Assembly: GCA_964652025.1 (NCBI GenBank)
Contig: CAZYZX010000010.1
Span: 1-64,000, forward strand
Reading direction: 5' to 3'
Source: JAEXOD01 sp964652025
GTDB taxonomy: Bacteria > Bacteroidota > Ignavibacteria > Ignavibacteriales > Melioribacteraceae
Length of the DNA stretch: 64,000 bases
This document shows, piece after piece, positions 15,762 to 24,007 of the stretch. A model generated the notes under the pieces. The model was given only the letters and a program-made list of their open reading frames with translations. It was not told the DNA's origin and did no database searches. The stretch's first letter is position 1, and the number at the start of each line of letters is the position of its first letter. The position numbers and the translations under genes are program-made.

Positions 15762-18182
15762 ATGGTTGAGAGCAATAATTTTGGGCTTATACCAACTAAC
15801 AACAAGCTTTTTAAATATGATGAAAGTGATTTATTAAATACCACTTATATTGGTATAGATTTTGGCACTTCAACAACAGTTGTTACGTATTCAGCTTTTG
15901 ACCCTAAAATAGGTGAAATAGTAACTAAGCCGGTATGGATAAAACAACAATTACCCGATGGTGGACTAATGGAAGGGGAGTTACTACCTTCTGTAATTGC
16001 TTGGTATAATAATAATTTGTTAATTGGGCAAGGTGCAGCAAAAATAAAATATAAATTAAAATTTGGCATTAATGTTTGGTATTCGTTTAAAATGGAGCTG
16101 GGGAAAGATTTGGGACCTACTTATTATGGTTCAGAATTAAATAATAGTAAGTATACAATAAAAACCCCACAAGATGCAGCTACAGTATTTTTTAGTTACA
16201 TTAAACAAGAAATAGATAATTATATAAAAGAAAATGGGCTTTCTAAAAATATAAAATATGCGGTTAGCATTCCGGCATCGTTTGAAGCAAACCAAAGAAA
16301 AGATTTGATGCTTGCTTTAGAAAAAAACGATATGGTTGTTACAAAACAATCTTTTATTGATGAACCTAATGCTGCATTTTTAAGCTATTTATTAAACGAA
16401 GCAAAGCATGATAAAAAATTTATAATTCCAGAAAATGATTCGTCCAAATTGTTAGTGTTCGATTTTGGTGCCGGTACGTGTGATATATCGATTTTAGATG
16501 TTGGAATAGATTTAAAAGGGCTATATTCTAAAAATATTTCTATTTCTAAATTTGAAAGATTGGGCGGAGATGATATAGACCGATTTATTGCAAGCGAGTA
16601 TCTTTTTCCGCAATTATTAGAGCAAAATGGAAAATCTGCTAAAGAATTTAAGATTGTTGAAAAGCGAAGAGTTATTACCCAACTTTTAAATGTAGCAGAA
16701 CATTTAAAGATTAACATTTGCAATAAAGTAGCTTTACAAATGACAGACCAAGAACTGCCAACTTTAGCTACATCGGATGAAAAAATTGTTTTTAGGCAGG
16801 ATTTACAGTTTAAAACTAAGGTGGGTGCATTAAAATATAGTGAACCGAGTTTATCGTTTAAGCAATTTAATCAGATAATGGATAAGTTTTTAAATACAAC
16901 TAAAACAACATCATTTAAAGCAGTTAATATAGATGAAGATATTAACAATATTTATAATTCAGTAAAAAGTGCATTAGATAAAGCAAAATTAAAAAAAGAT
17001 GATATAGAGTATGTTTTATTAATTGGCGGTAGCTCTAAAAATCCATATTTACAAGCGAGTTTAAAGAAATATTTTAATGAATCTACATTACTAATTCCGG
17101 GCAACTTACAAACGCATGTATCTTTGGGTGCTGCTATACACTGTTTGCTATTAAATGGATTTAATAAAAACTTTATTCAGCCAATAACAAGTGAACCAAT
17201 AATAGTAATAACAAGAGATATTGCCCCCAAAATTATATTTAGGGCAGGTACACCAATACCTTGTGATAAAGTTGTAATAGATGATTTAGTTACTGTTTAT
17301 GATGGTCAGCGTGCAGTTGAATTACCTATTTGTTTAGGTAGTCCCAATAAAATTCTTTATAATCTTAAAATAGTTAGTAATAATATAGAAGGTTTTAAAA
17401 AGAATACACCAGTTAGATTAGAATTAGAAATATCGGCAGATAAATTACTATTTGCGTCAGCTACAGTAATGGGGCAAACGGTAGGCATTGAACCGATTAG
17501 TCCTTTTGCAAATAGCGAGCTAACCACAGAAGAGAGAGTTATTTACGAGGCATTAAAAAAACTTAATATAGAAGCGGAAAGAAATGGTGGCAGACCAACA
17601 AAAAGCTCGTTAGATAAATTAGCAGATGCCTACGTTATGGCTAATAAATATTTGAATGCTGCAGAAACTTTAGAAGGATTATACGAACTTTATAAAGATA
17701 ATTATTACTTAAATGATATAGCAGTTTATTACAGTCGCGCTGGATATAGAGAAAAAGCAGAAGAGTATTTTGAATTAGCTTATACATATAACAAAAACGA
17801 AACAACTGCATATAATTTAGCATTACAATATAGGTATAAAAATAAAGAAAAGGCAAAACGTTTATTTGAAGAATCGTTAGAGATTAATCCAGAATATGCA
17901 TGTAGCTTATTAGAACTTGGTAAGTTGCTTGATGAAGAAAATAATCCCAAAGGGCATCAACATATAAAAAAAGCTTATAATATATGGAGAAGAAAGTTTG
18001 AAAGAAACAGTTTAAGGGCAGATGATTACTTTAGATTAGAAGATGCGGCAGATATATTAGGTGAAAGGGATTTTGCGGAAAAAGTTAGAAATAACATGCC
18101 AGATATAGATATAAATAAATTTTACTCACATAGTAACTTAACAAAAAGTAAAATAAATGATAAATTATTAAACGAGGAATAA
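15762..18182 (+). CDS. Hsp70/DnaK-like ATPase with C-terminal TPR region
   Basis: The protein has 806 residues. The actin-fold ATPase domain (about 28-470) shows phosphate-1 IGIDFGTSTTVV, phosphate-2 LLVFDFGAGTCDIS and the adenosine motif VLLIGGSSKNPY. A short beta-rich segment (about 480-600) stands where a substrate-binding domain would be. TPR-like helical repeats follow (about 620-745, e.g. YYSRAGYREKAEEYFELAYTYNKNE). There is no canonical DnaK lid, so this is not the housekeeping chaperone. RBS AAAGGAG lies 7 nt before the ATG. It is the first gene of a three-gene cassette, with the helicase gene 3 bp downstream. It may act as an ATP-driven regulator or sensor; the substrate is unknown. 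Confidence 0.87.
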   Translation: MVESNNFGLIPTNNKLFKYDESDLLNTTYIGIDFGTSTTVVTYSAFDPKIGEIVTKPVWIKQQLPDGGLMEGELLPSVIAWYNNNLLIGQGAAKIKYKLKFGINVWYSFKMELGKDLGPTYYGSELNNSKYTIKTPQDAATVFFSYIKQEIDNYIKENGLSKNIKYAVSIPASFEANQRKDLMLALEKNDMVVTKQSFIDEPNAAFLSYLLNEAKHDKKFIIPENDSSKLLVFDFGAGTCDISILDVGIDLKGLYSKNISISKFERLGGDDIDRFIASEYLFPQLLEQNGKSAKEFKIVEKRRVITQLLNVAEHLKINICNKVALQMTDQELPTLATSDEKIVFRQDLQFKTKVGALKYSEPSLSFKQFNQIMDKFLNTTKTTSFKAVNIDEDINNIYNSVKSALDKAKLKKDDIEYVLLIGGSSKNPYLQASLKKYFNESTLLIPGNLQTHVSLGAAIHCLLLNGFNKNFIQPITSEPIIVITRDIAPKIIFRAGTPIPCDKVVIDDLVTVYDGQRAVELPICLGSPNKILYNLKIVSNNIEGFKKNTPVRLELEISADKLLFASATVMGQTVGIEPISPFANSELTTEERVIYEALKKLNIEAERNGGRPTKSSLDKLADAYVMANKYLNAAETLEGLYELYKDNYYLNDIAVYYSRAGYREKAEEYFELAYTYNKNETTAYNLALQYRYKNKEKAKRLFEESLEINPEYACSLLELGKLLDEENNPKGHQHIKKAYNIWRRKFERNSLRADDYFRLEDAADILGERDFAEKVRNNMPDIDINKFYSHSNLTKSKINDKLLNEE

Positions 18183-18185
18183 AAC

Positions 18186-19364
18186 ATGGATTGGATGGTA
18201 TCTGAGGACAAATTAGATAGAGAGCAAAGAGAATTTTTAGATAATTTTTTTAGAACTAATAAAAATTATTGGATTAAAGGATTACCAGGTACGGGTAAAT
18301 CTGTATTATTGCTTTATATTCTTCGAAACATTCTTCAGCGAGAAAGTAATAAATCCATTTGTATAGTTGTTTTTACGCATTCATTAAAAGAGCTTTTTAG
18401 AATAGGTATTAGAGAATTGAATATAAGAACTAATATAAGAATAATAACTTTTTATGAATTTTTAGATAAAGACTATTCACACTACGATTATATAATATGT
18501 GATGAAGTACAAGACCTTACGCCAAGAGCTTTAAGTGCAATGAGAAACCGCGCAAGAAGGGTTTTAGTGGCAGGTGATGAAAATCAATCTATTTACGAGT
18601 GCGACCCAAAATATAGAGAACGCACGGTTTTTCCTAACGAAATAATGTCCTTAGTAAATGCAACTGATTACCCACTTAAAAATTTACATCGTTTACCAAA
18701 AAGCATTATATCGGCAATTCAGAAATTAGATAGCGGTCTTGATGTTTTTAATAATAAAATAAACATGAGCAAAAGAGATTATAAAATAAAGTTAGGCAAA
18801 GCCAATAGTAAATTAGAAGAAGCAAAATATGTTTATGAAGAAGCTTTAGATGCTGTAAATGCGGGTGAATCTTGTACTATTTTATTACCAAGTAATCAAA
18901 AAATTATGGAATTTACTGCTATTTTATTAAATGCATTAAACAAAAGACAATGGAACTATAAATCCAATATGTTTGATAGACCAGACTACAACGATTTAAA
19001 TTGGCATTTGCAAACACAAGGTGTTAAAATGGAATTTGTTGGTAGTGGCTATGGTAGTCTTACAAGTGCTTCAGATAATGGAAACATAATTTTGATGACT
19101 TATTTTAGCGCTAAAGGATTAGATTTTGACAATTCATTTTTACCGTTCTTTGATAATAGTTTTTACTTGCCTCCAGATAGATTAATCTCTGTTTTAATTG
19201 TTGCAATGACACGTTGCAAAAAACAATTGTGCATTACTTATTCTGGTATGCCACATCATATCGTTTATAGATTTGCTGATGATTGTGTAAAATTTGATAT
19301 TTCTGAAAACAATAAAAATAATAATGATATTGAATTTGATTTAACTGATGATTATCCATTTTAA
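18186..19364 (+). CDS. compact superfamily 1 helicase-like ATPase
   Basis: The protein has 392 residues. SF1 motifs appear in order: Walker A GLPGTGKSVLL (about 38-48), Walker B YIICDEVQDLTPRAL (about 101-115), motif III VAGDENQSIYE, motif V MTYFSAKGLDFDN and motif VI VAMTRCKKQLCITYS. It resembles UvrD/Rep or DUF2075-type helicases but is only about half the length of UvrD, so the 1B and 2B accessory subdomains must be minimal. It likely unwinds or translocates on DNA or RNA, or works as an ATP switch. The SD (CGAGGA) lies inside the end of the Hsp70-like gene, which suggests translational coupling. There is no nuclease domain. Confidence 0.85.
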   Translation: MDWMVSEDKLDREQREFLDNFFRTNKNYWIKGLPGTGKSVLLLYILRNILQRESNKSICIVVFTHSLKELFRIGIRELNIRTNIRIITFYEFLDKDYSHYDYIICDEVQDLTPRALSAMRNRARRVLVAGDENQSIYECDPKYRERTVFPNEIMSLVNATDYPLKNLHRLPKSIISAIQKLDSGLDVFNNKINMSKRDYKIKLGKANSKLEEAKYVYEEALDAVNAGESCTILLPSNQKIMEFTAILLNALNKRQWNYKSNMFDRPDYNDLNWHLQTQGVKMEFVGSGYGSLTSASDNGNIILMTYFSAKGLDFDNSFLPFFDNSFYLPPDRLISVLIVAMTRCKKQLCITYSGMPHHIVYRFADDCVKFDISENNKNNNDIEFDLTDDYPF

Positions 19365-19377
19365 TAGAGGGTTTAAT

Positions 19378-21144
19378 ATGAAGAAATATTTAGTAGTTTT
19401 AAGTAGAGAGCAATTTAATAATCTATACCAAACAAGCGCAATTTATGTTAAGTGTAATAATTTGATAAGATTTAATGCAGGTTTTATTAATCAAACAAAC
19501 ATGAAAATAATAAAATTTTTTTATCAATTACCACCATTTAAAGAAGAAGATGACTATTTATTGTTAGTAATTGAAAAAGATTTAAAAAATAAAGCAAAAG
19601 ATACTATTTTAATAAAATTAACAGATGTTATAAGCATATATGCATTAACAGAAAATGCAAAAAATTATTTAGAGGGGCGTTTAGATTATAGAATTAAGAT
19701 TACTGATTTTTTACCAGAAGCTATTTTTAATAAAATTTTACAAAACTACAAAGTAAATGATATTAAAAACACTGTTAAAGCACTATGGGAATTATTAAGA
19801 TTAGAAGTTGATTATAATAAATACTTAAAAAAACTTAATATTAATAAATTATGCAATGCGTATTTTTTTAGAACTAAAGTATTAGAAAATAAAGTTAAAT
19901 ATGAACCAACAAATAATAAAAGTTTAGATAATTTTTTAAACTATTTGTTTGCATATTCTCGTAATAGTAAGTATCCTAAAGCAGAATTAGGTTACTTTTA
20001 TGATGCTGGGGAAATTTCAGCATATTTAAGTGGTTATGCTGATTTTAGTTCAGGTAAATATCATAGCTTTTTGGAGGATTTAAAGAAAAATAATATAATT
20101 AACTTTAATGATATTATAGAACAAATGCGCCAAAGCCCAGCTACGGAAAAATTTACAGAATTAACAAAACTAAATGATGTAAACTTTAGCGAAATAATCC
20201 CTTTATTTTTAATGCTTAAAAATGACCTACTTGATGCATTAGAAGGCAGCAATATTAAGGAAAGTAAACTATTTAAAAATAAAACAACTTATTTAGATAT
20301 TTGTGGGGATAGTTTTTATGATACTGTTGCGCTGCTTGGTGCATTTTTTGATTTTAGAGATATTTATTCCTTTTATTATGATATATTAGACTTAAAATTT
20401 TATAAAGATGAATTTAGAAAGAAAAAAATAGAAGAAAAACCAACACCAAGTATCAATAAAATAGAAAAAACCGAAGATAAAGCTACTGCTAAGGATGAAC
20501 TACAACAAATTATCTTTGAAGATGAAGATAATACAAAATCTTCTGAACAACCTACACAAGATAAAAACCAAGAACCTAGTGCTGAAGATAAAAAGTTAGA
20601 TAATACAAACGATAATTCTTTACAATCTGAAACTAATATAAGTGATAACAAAGGTAATGAACAAGTAAATGAAGGAGAGAATAATTTAACTGGGGAAAGT
20701 GAAAAAAATGAAAGTAAACCAGAAGAGGAAGACCAAGCAAATAATAATAAAGTAAATGAAAACACTGATAATAAAGAAAACTTAAATAATGAAGATAATG
20801 GTAATGAAGAACAAGTGAAAAATGATGATGCACAAAATAAAAATAATATAGAAAATAATAATGTAGTAAATGTAAATAACCAAGAACCAGAAAGTAATAG
20901 CGCTAAAGAGGAAAACGCTGAGCCAGAAGAAAATAAAACAGATGATAATGCAAATAACCAAAATGATAAACAAGAAACGAATAACGACGCAGAAGATTTA
21001 GATAGTAAAAGTGACCAAAAAGACACAACAACAGAAAAAGAACCTAAAAATGAAAGTGAAAATCAAGCTAAAAAAGGAAAAAATGAAAAAGAAAATGGGG
21101 AACAAAAAGACTTAAAGAGTAAAAAAAATAAAAAGAAAAAATAA
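19378..21144 (+). CDS. unknown protein with long charged disordered tail (third cassette gene)
   Basis: The protein has 588 residues. I take ATG 19378 (MKKYLVVLSREQ) because AGAGGG precedes it at 19366..19371; an ATG at 19348 would overlap the helicase gene by 17 bp and lacks an RBS. Residues 1 to about 344 look globular and mixed alpha/beta (LLLVIEKDLKNKAKDTI, KNTVKALWELLRLEVD, LGAFFDFRDIYSFYYDI) with no motif I know. Residues about 345-588 are a low-complexity tail of Glu, Asn, Lys, Asp and Gln that ends in a lysine cluster (KSKKNKKKK). The tail is acidic overall with a basic tip. It probably binds or tethers the helicase or Hsp70-like partner; this is inference. Confidence 0.75.
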   Translation: MKKYLVVLSREQFNNLYQTSAIYVKCNNLIRFNAGFINQTNMKIIKFFYQLPPFKEEDDYLLLVIEKDLKNKAKDTILIKLTDVISIYALTENAKNYLEGRLDYRIKITDFLPEAIFNKILQNYKVNDIKNTVKALWELLRLEVDYNKYLKKLNINKLCNAYFFRTKVLENKVKYEPTNNKSLDNFLNYLFAYSRNSKYPKAELGYFYDAGEISAYLSGYADFSSGKYHSFLEDLKKNNIINFNDIIEQMRQSPATEKFTELTKLNDVNFSEIIPLFLMLKNDLLDALEGSNIKESKLFKNKTTYLDICGDSFYDTVALLGAFFDFRDIYSFYYDILDLKFYKDEFRKKKIEEKPTPSINKIEKTEDKATAKDELQQIIFEDEDNTKSSEQPTQDKNQEPSAEDKKLDNTNDNSLQSETNISDNKGNEQVNEGENNLTGESEKNESKPEEEDQANNNKVNENTDNKENLNNEDNGNEEQVKNDDAQNKNNIENNNVVNVNNQEPESNSAKEENAEPEENKTDDNANNQNDKQETNNDAEDLDSKSDQKDTTTEKEPKNESENQAKKGKNEKENGEQKDLKSKKNKKKK

Positions 21145-21147
21145 AAT

Positions 21148-21873
21148 TTAGTTTAATTCAAATGTTTCTTCAAATTTATCTAAAAGTGGTATAGGATTAT
21201 CTGAAATAGCGAAGCAATATAATGGATAGAGCGAGTAAAAAATATTAACAGATTCTGTTAAAAAGTTAGCCCCTAAGCTTAAAAGCTGATTGGGGCTAAT
21301 AACTTTTTGTAAAATAATTAGCTTAAATTTTAACAAATAATTGTAATGTGTAGTAAAATCAAAATTATTAATAATAAGCTCGGGGGATTTATTTAATTCG
21401 TATAAAGAATAATTATTATTAATGTTATAATGCTCGCAAATTTCTGTTAGTTGGTTTTTATATTTAGTTAAATTTTGTTTAAATAAAAAATTGGTATCTT
21501 TAGATGAATTAATAAAAAGACCAATTTGACATTCGTTTTTATCAAAGTAAACAAAAAACTCGCTATCCATTTTAAACCTTCCAAAGTGGATTAAAAAATA
21601 ATCCCTATAAGGGTCACCTTTAGTAAAACGCATATCTTTATTAATACGCATTATAGTTTGGTTAAATTTTGGTTCTGTGCGAATAGCAGGATTAAGCAGA
21701 TTAAAAAAATTACCTATTTCGCTAATGTATGCTTTTGCGTGTGCAACAATGTAGTTATCGTAAATATGTTTATTTTCTTTGAACCAATTGGAGTTATTAT
21801 TTTGCGATAAATTATTAAAAAATTCAAAAATCTTTAAACTAAAACCAGTAAAAGCTAAATTATCGTTTTTCAA
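21148..21873 (-). CDS. DUF2461 family protein
   Basis: The protein has 241 residues. It matches the DUF2461/TIGR02453 pattern: an N-terminal FTGFSLKIFEFFNNLSQNN, then NWFKENKHIYDNYI, the basic stretch MRINKDMRFTKGDPYRDYF (about 85-105) and a strand with FVYFDKNECQIGLF. The biochemical role of the family is unknown; it is soluble and cytosolic. It overlaps the barrel-like gene upstream by 4 bp (ATGA), so the two are co-transcribed, and it converges on the charged-tail gene with 3 bp between stops. Some typical members are a little shorter and end soon after the conserved core; here the C-terminal 70 residues are less conserved-looking. Confidence 0.82.
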   Translation of the reverse strand: MKNDNLAFTGFSLKIFEFFNNLSQNNNSNWFKENKHIYDNYIVAHAKAYISEIGNFFNLLNPAIRTEPKFNQTIMRINKDMRFTKGDPYRDYFLIHFGRFKMDSEFFVYFDKNECQIGLFINSSKDTNFLFKQNLTKYKNQLTEICEHYNINNNYSLYELNKSPELIINNFDFTTHYNYLLKFKLIILQKVISPNQLLSLGANFLTESVNIFYSLYPLYCFAISDNPIPLLDKFEETFELN

Positions 21874-22511
21874 AACATATTACCTAAGCTTAAAGTAATG
21901 TAAAACGAGCCAAAGTTTTTGCGGAAAGTATTTTTTAAGTTTTCTACACCTTTATCGAACATGTGCGTATAATAATACCTAATATTAAGTGCTACTAAAT
22001 TTTTTTTATTTAAGCCAAAGTAAGCACCAAAACCGGCATAACCGCCTAAAGCATATTTAATTTTGGCTTTACCAAAAGATTCGAAGAACTCTAATTCATA
22101 TGGTGTAGTTAAAATAAAATTAGGACCAATACCTGCAGTAATAAAAGGGCGTAAGTTTTCCTCTAAGTCGCGTTCAAAAAATCTATATTGGATACCAAAA
22201 TTTAGTGGTAACGTAAAAACGCGGTTAACTTTACCAATAGTAAAAGTTTCTCCTGTGTAGTAGTCGTAATATTCAACTTCTCTATCATCTTTAGATTCAG
22301 AAATTGAAAAATCTGTAAAACCAATAACATTAGTATTAAACTGGTATCTATAAAAAGTGCCTAAACCAAAGCCACCTTCGCTAAACATAATATCAACACC
22401 CCATTGATTGTTGGGGAATTGTTCTAATGGTTTTTCTGGTGCAAGCATACCAATTTTTTGTGCAGAAATGATAAAGGGTATATAAAAAATTAATAAAAAT
22501 AGTTTTTTCAT
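21870..22511 (-). CDS. exported outer-membrane beta-barrel-like protein
   Basis: The protein has 213 residues with a Sec signal peptide (MKKLFLLIFYIPFIISAQ). Amphipathic strands with glycines and aromatics follow (GGFGLGTFYRYQFN, LNFGIQYRFFERD, ALGGYAGFGAYFG, YITLSLGNMF), ending in a terminal Phe. This fits a small 8-stranded outer-membrane barrel of the OmpA/OmpW-like or PorT-like kind. No specific family is recognised. It is transcribed divergently from the hydrolase at 22644, with a 132-bp gap that is very AT-rich. It is coupled to the DUF2461 gene by a 4-bp overlap. Confidence 0.7.
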   Translation of the reverse strand: MKKLFLLIFYIPFIISAQKIGMLAPEKPLEQFPNNQWGVDIMFSEGGFGLGTFYRYQFNTNVIGFTDFSISESKDDREVEYYDYYTGETFTIGKVNRVFTLPLNFGIQYRFFERDLEENLRPFITAGIGPNFILTTPYELEFFESFGKAKIKYALGGYAGFGAYFGLNKKNLVALNIRYYYTHMFDKGVENLKNTFRKNFGSFYITLSLGNMF

Positions 22512-22643
22512 GTTAAACCTATTAAAGTATAAAAATTAAACAAAATAAAGTAATTTATTGTTTCTTCTAAAATAAAATTATAAATTTTAATATATTAAAA
22601 GTAAAATAAAAAATCACCAACAAAAAAGGGAAAATAAAAATAA

Positions 22644-23483
22644 ATGCTACTTAAAAAAGAAGAAATTAAATTAAATAAAACGCAAGAGAAGATGATAAAA
22701 AGTGGCTGGGGGGAAAATATTTGCGAGGGAACAAAAACTGAATTAATAACATATTTATCCGATGGATTAAAAGTAAAAGGATATGTAGCCTACCCGGTAA
22801 AAGAGGGAAAATATCCATGTATTGTGTGGTGTCGGGGTGGCGTTGGAAACAGTGGCGCAATAGATGAATTTAATGCACGCGGTATGTTTGGTAAAATTGC
22901 AGAAAAGGGTTATGTGGTATTTGCCCCACAATACAGAGGGAATTTAGGAGGTGAAGGTTATGATGAATTTGGTGGGAAAGATTTAAATGATATTTTTAAT
23001 ATAACAAAAATTGCTAACGAGTTTAATGGAGCAGATACAAATATTTGGGGAATAGAAGGCTGGAGCCGCGGCGGGCTTATGATCTATTTAGCGCTAACGC
23101 AAACAGATATGTTTAAGGCGGCAGTTGTTACGGGTGGAATTTCTAACATTAGGCATGCTACTAATACAGTTTTATTATTTAACAGAATTAAGGAAATTAG
23201 CGAAAAAGATATTGAACAGAGTGATTTTAATGAAATTATTGCAAGTCGCTCTGTAATTAATTTTGCGGAAAAAATTTCTAATAAAACTCCATTATTAATT
23301 ATTCATGGAACCCAAGACGAAAGGGTATCTGCAAAAGATCCATTAGAGTTAAGCTTAAAGTTATTAGAACTTAAAAAAAATTTTAGATTAGTGATGTTAG
23401 AAAAAGGAGACCATTTTTTAAAGAAACATAGAGCAGAAGTTGATAGATTAAGATTTGAGTGGTTTAGCACTTATTTAAAATAA
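22644..23483 (+). CDS. alpha/beta-hydrolase (S9-like esterase or peptidase)
   Basis: This 279-residue cytosolic protein has the hydrolase core PCIVWCRGGVGNSG (oxyanion region), VVFAPQYRGNLGGEGYDEFGG and the nucleophile elbow GIEGWSRGGLMIY, followed by the acid in IHGTQDERVS and the base in EKGDHFLKK. The catalytic triad is complete. It resembles the catalytic domain of prolyl oligopeptidases without the propeller, a type common among stand-alone dienelactone-hydrolase-like or acylaminoacyl-peptidase-like enzymes. It is separated by 56 bp from the EVE gene. Substrate unknown. Confidence 0.85.
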   Translation: MLLKKEEIKLNKTQEKMIKSGWGENICEGTKTELITYLSDGLKVKGYVAYPVKEGKYPCIVWCRGGVGNSGAIDEFNARGMFGKIAEKGYVVFAPQYRGNLGGEGYDEFGGKDLNDIFNITKIANEFNGADTNIWGIEGWSRGGLMIYLALTQTDMFKAAVVTGGISNIRHATNTVLLFNRIKEISEKDIEQSDFNEIIASRSVINFAEKISNKTPLLIIHGTQDERVSAKDPLELSLKLLELKKNFRLVMLEKGDHFLKKHRAEVDRLRFEWFSTYLK

Positions 23484-23539
23484 AAATATGAATTTAATTT
23501 AATTTATTTTTGTTTTTAACTAAAAAAAGGAGATTGCAT

Positions 23540-24007
23540 ATGAGTAAAAATTACTGGTTAGTAAAATCAGAAAGCTCTGTATTTTCTATTGATGATTTAG
23601 AAAAAGCAGAAAATGGGACAACATATTGGGATGGAGTGAGGAATTATCAGGCAAGGAATTACTTAAGAGACCAGATGAAAATAGGAGATAAAGTATTATT
23701 TTATCATAGTAATTCAGAGCCAAACGCCGTTGTTGGTGTATGCGAAGTAGTGAAAGAAGGTTACCCAGATTTTACGCAGTTTGACGCAGCAAACAAACAT
23801 TACGACCCAAAAGCAGATCCAAAAAATCCAACTTGGTATATGGTAGATGTAAAGTTTGTTAAAAAGTTTAAAAAAGCGGTAACGTTAGAAGAGATAAAAG
23901 AAAATCCAAAATTACAAAACATGAAGTTGGTACAAAGAGGGAATAGACTTTCTGTAATGCCAATAGCAAAAGAAGAATTTGATGAAATTGTTAAGATGGG
24001 GAAATAA
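23540..24007 (+). CDS. EVE domain protein (modified-nucleic-acid reader)
   Basis: I use ATG 23540 (MSKNYWLVKSESSVF), supported by AAGGAGA 8 nt upstream; an in-frame TTG at 23510 has no RBS. The resulting 155-residue protein is one complete EVE domain: the YWLVKSES opening, YWDGVRNYQARNYLRDQMKIGDKVLFYHS in the middle and LVQRGNRLSVMPI at the end. EVE domains share the PUA/YTH fold and bind modified bases such as 5-methylcytosine derivatives. The stop codon touches the ATG of the photolyase gene (0 bp gap), so the two are translated together. A link to DNA repair or to modified phage DNA is plausible. Confidence 0.93.
   Translation: MSKNYWLVKSESSVFSIDDLEKAENGTTYWDGVRNYQARNYLRDQMKIGDKVLFYHSNSEPNAVVGVCEVVKEGYPDFTQFDAANKHYDPKADPKNPTWYMVDVKFVKKFKKAVTLEEIKENPKLQNMKLVQRGNRLSVMPIAKEEFDEIVKMGK

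Noticed and set aside
19348..19377. Upstream ATG for the charged-tail protein overlapping the helicase gene
   Set aside because: It lacks an RBS and adds residues that do not look conserved; ATG 19378 has AGAGGG at the right distance.
20400..21026. Minus-strand frame of 208 codons rich in Ser and Leu opposite the charged tail
   Set aside because: It is the complement of a Glu/Asn/Lys-rich coding tail, which gives Ser/Phe/Leu-rich frames without stops; no RBS or protein-like pattern.
23510..23539. N-terminal extension of the EVE protein from TTG 23510
   Set aside because: No RBS before the TTG, whereas ATG 23540 has AAGGAG and gives a standard-length EVE domain.
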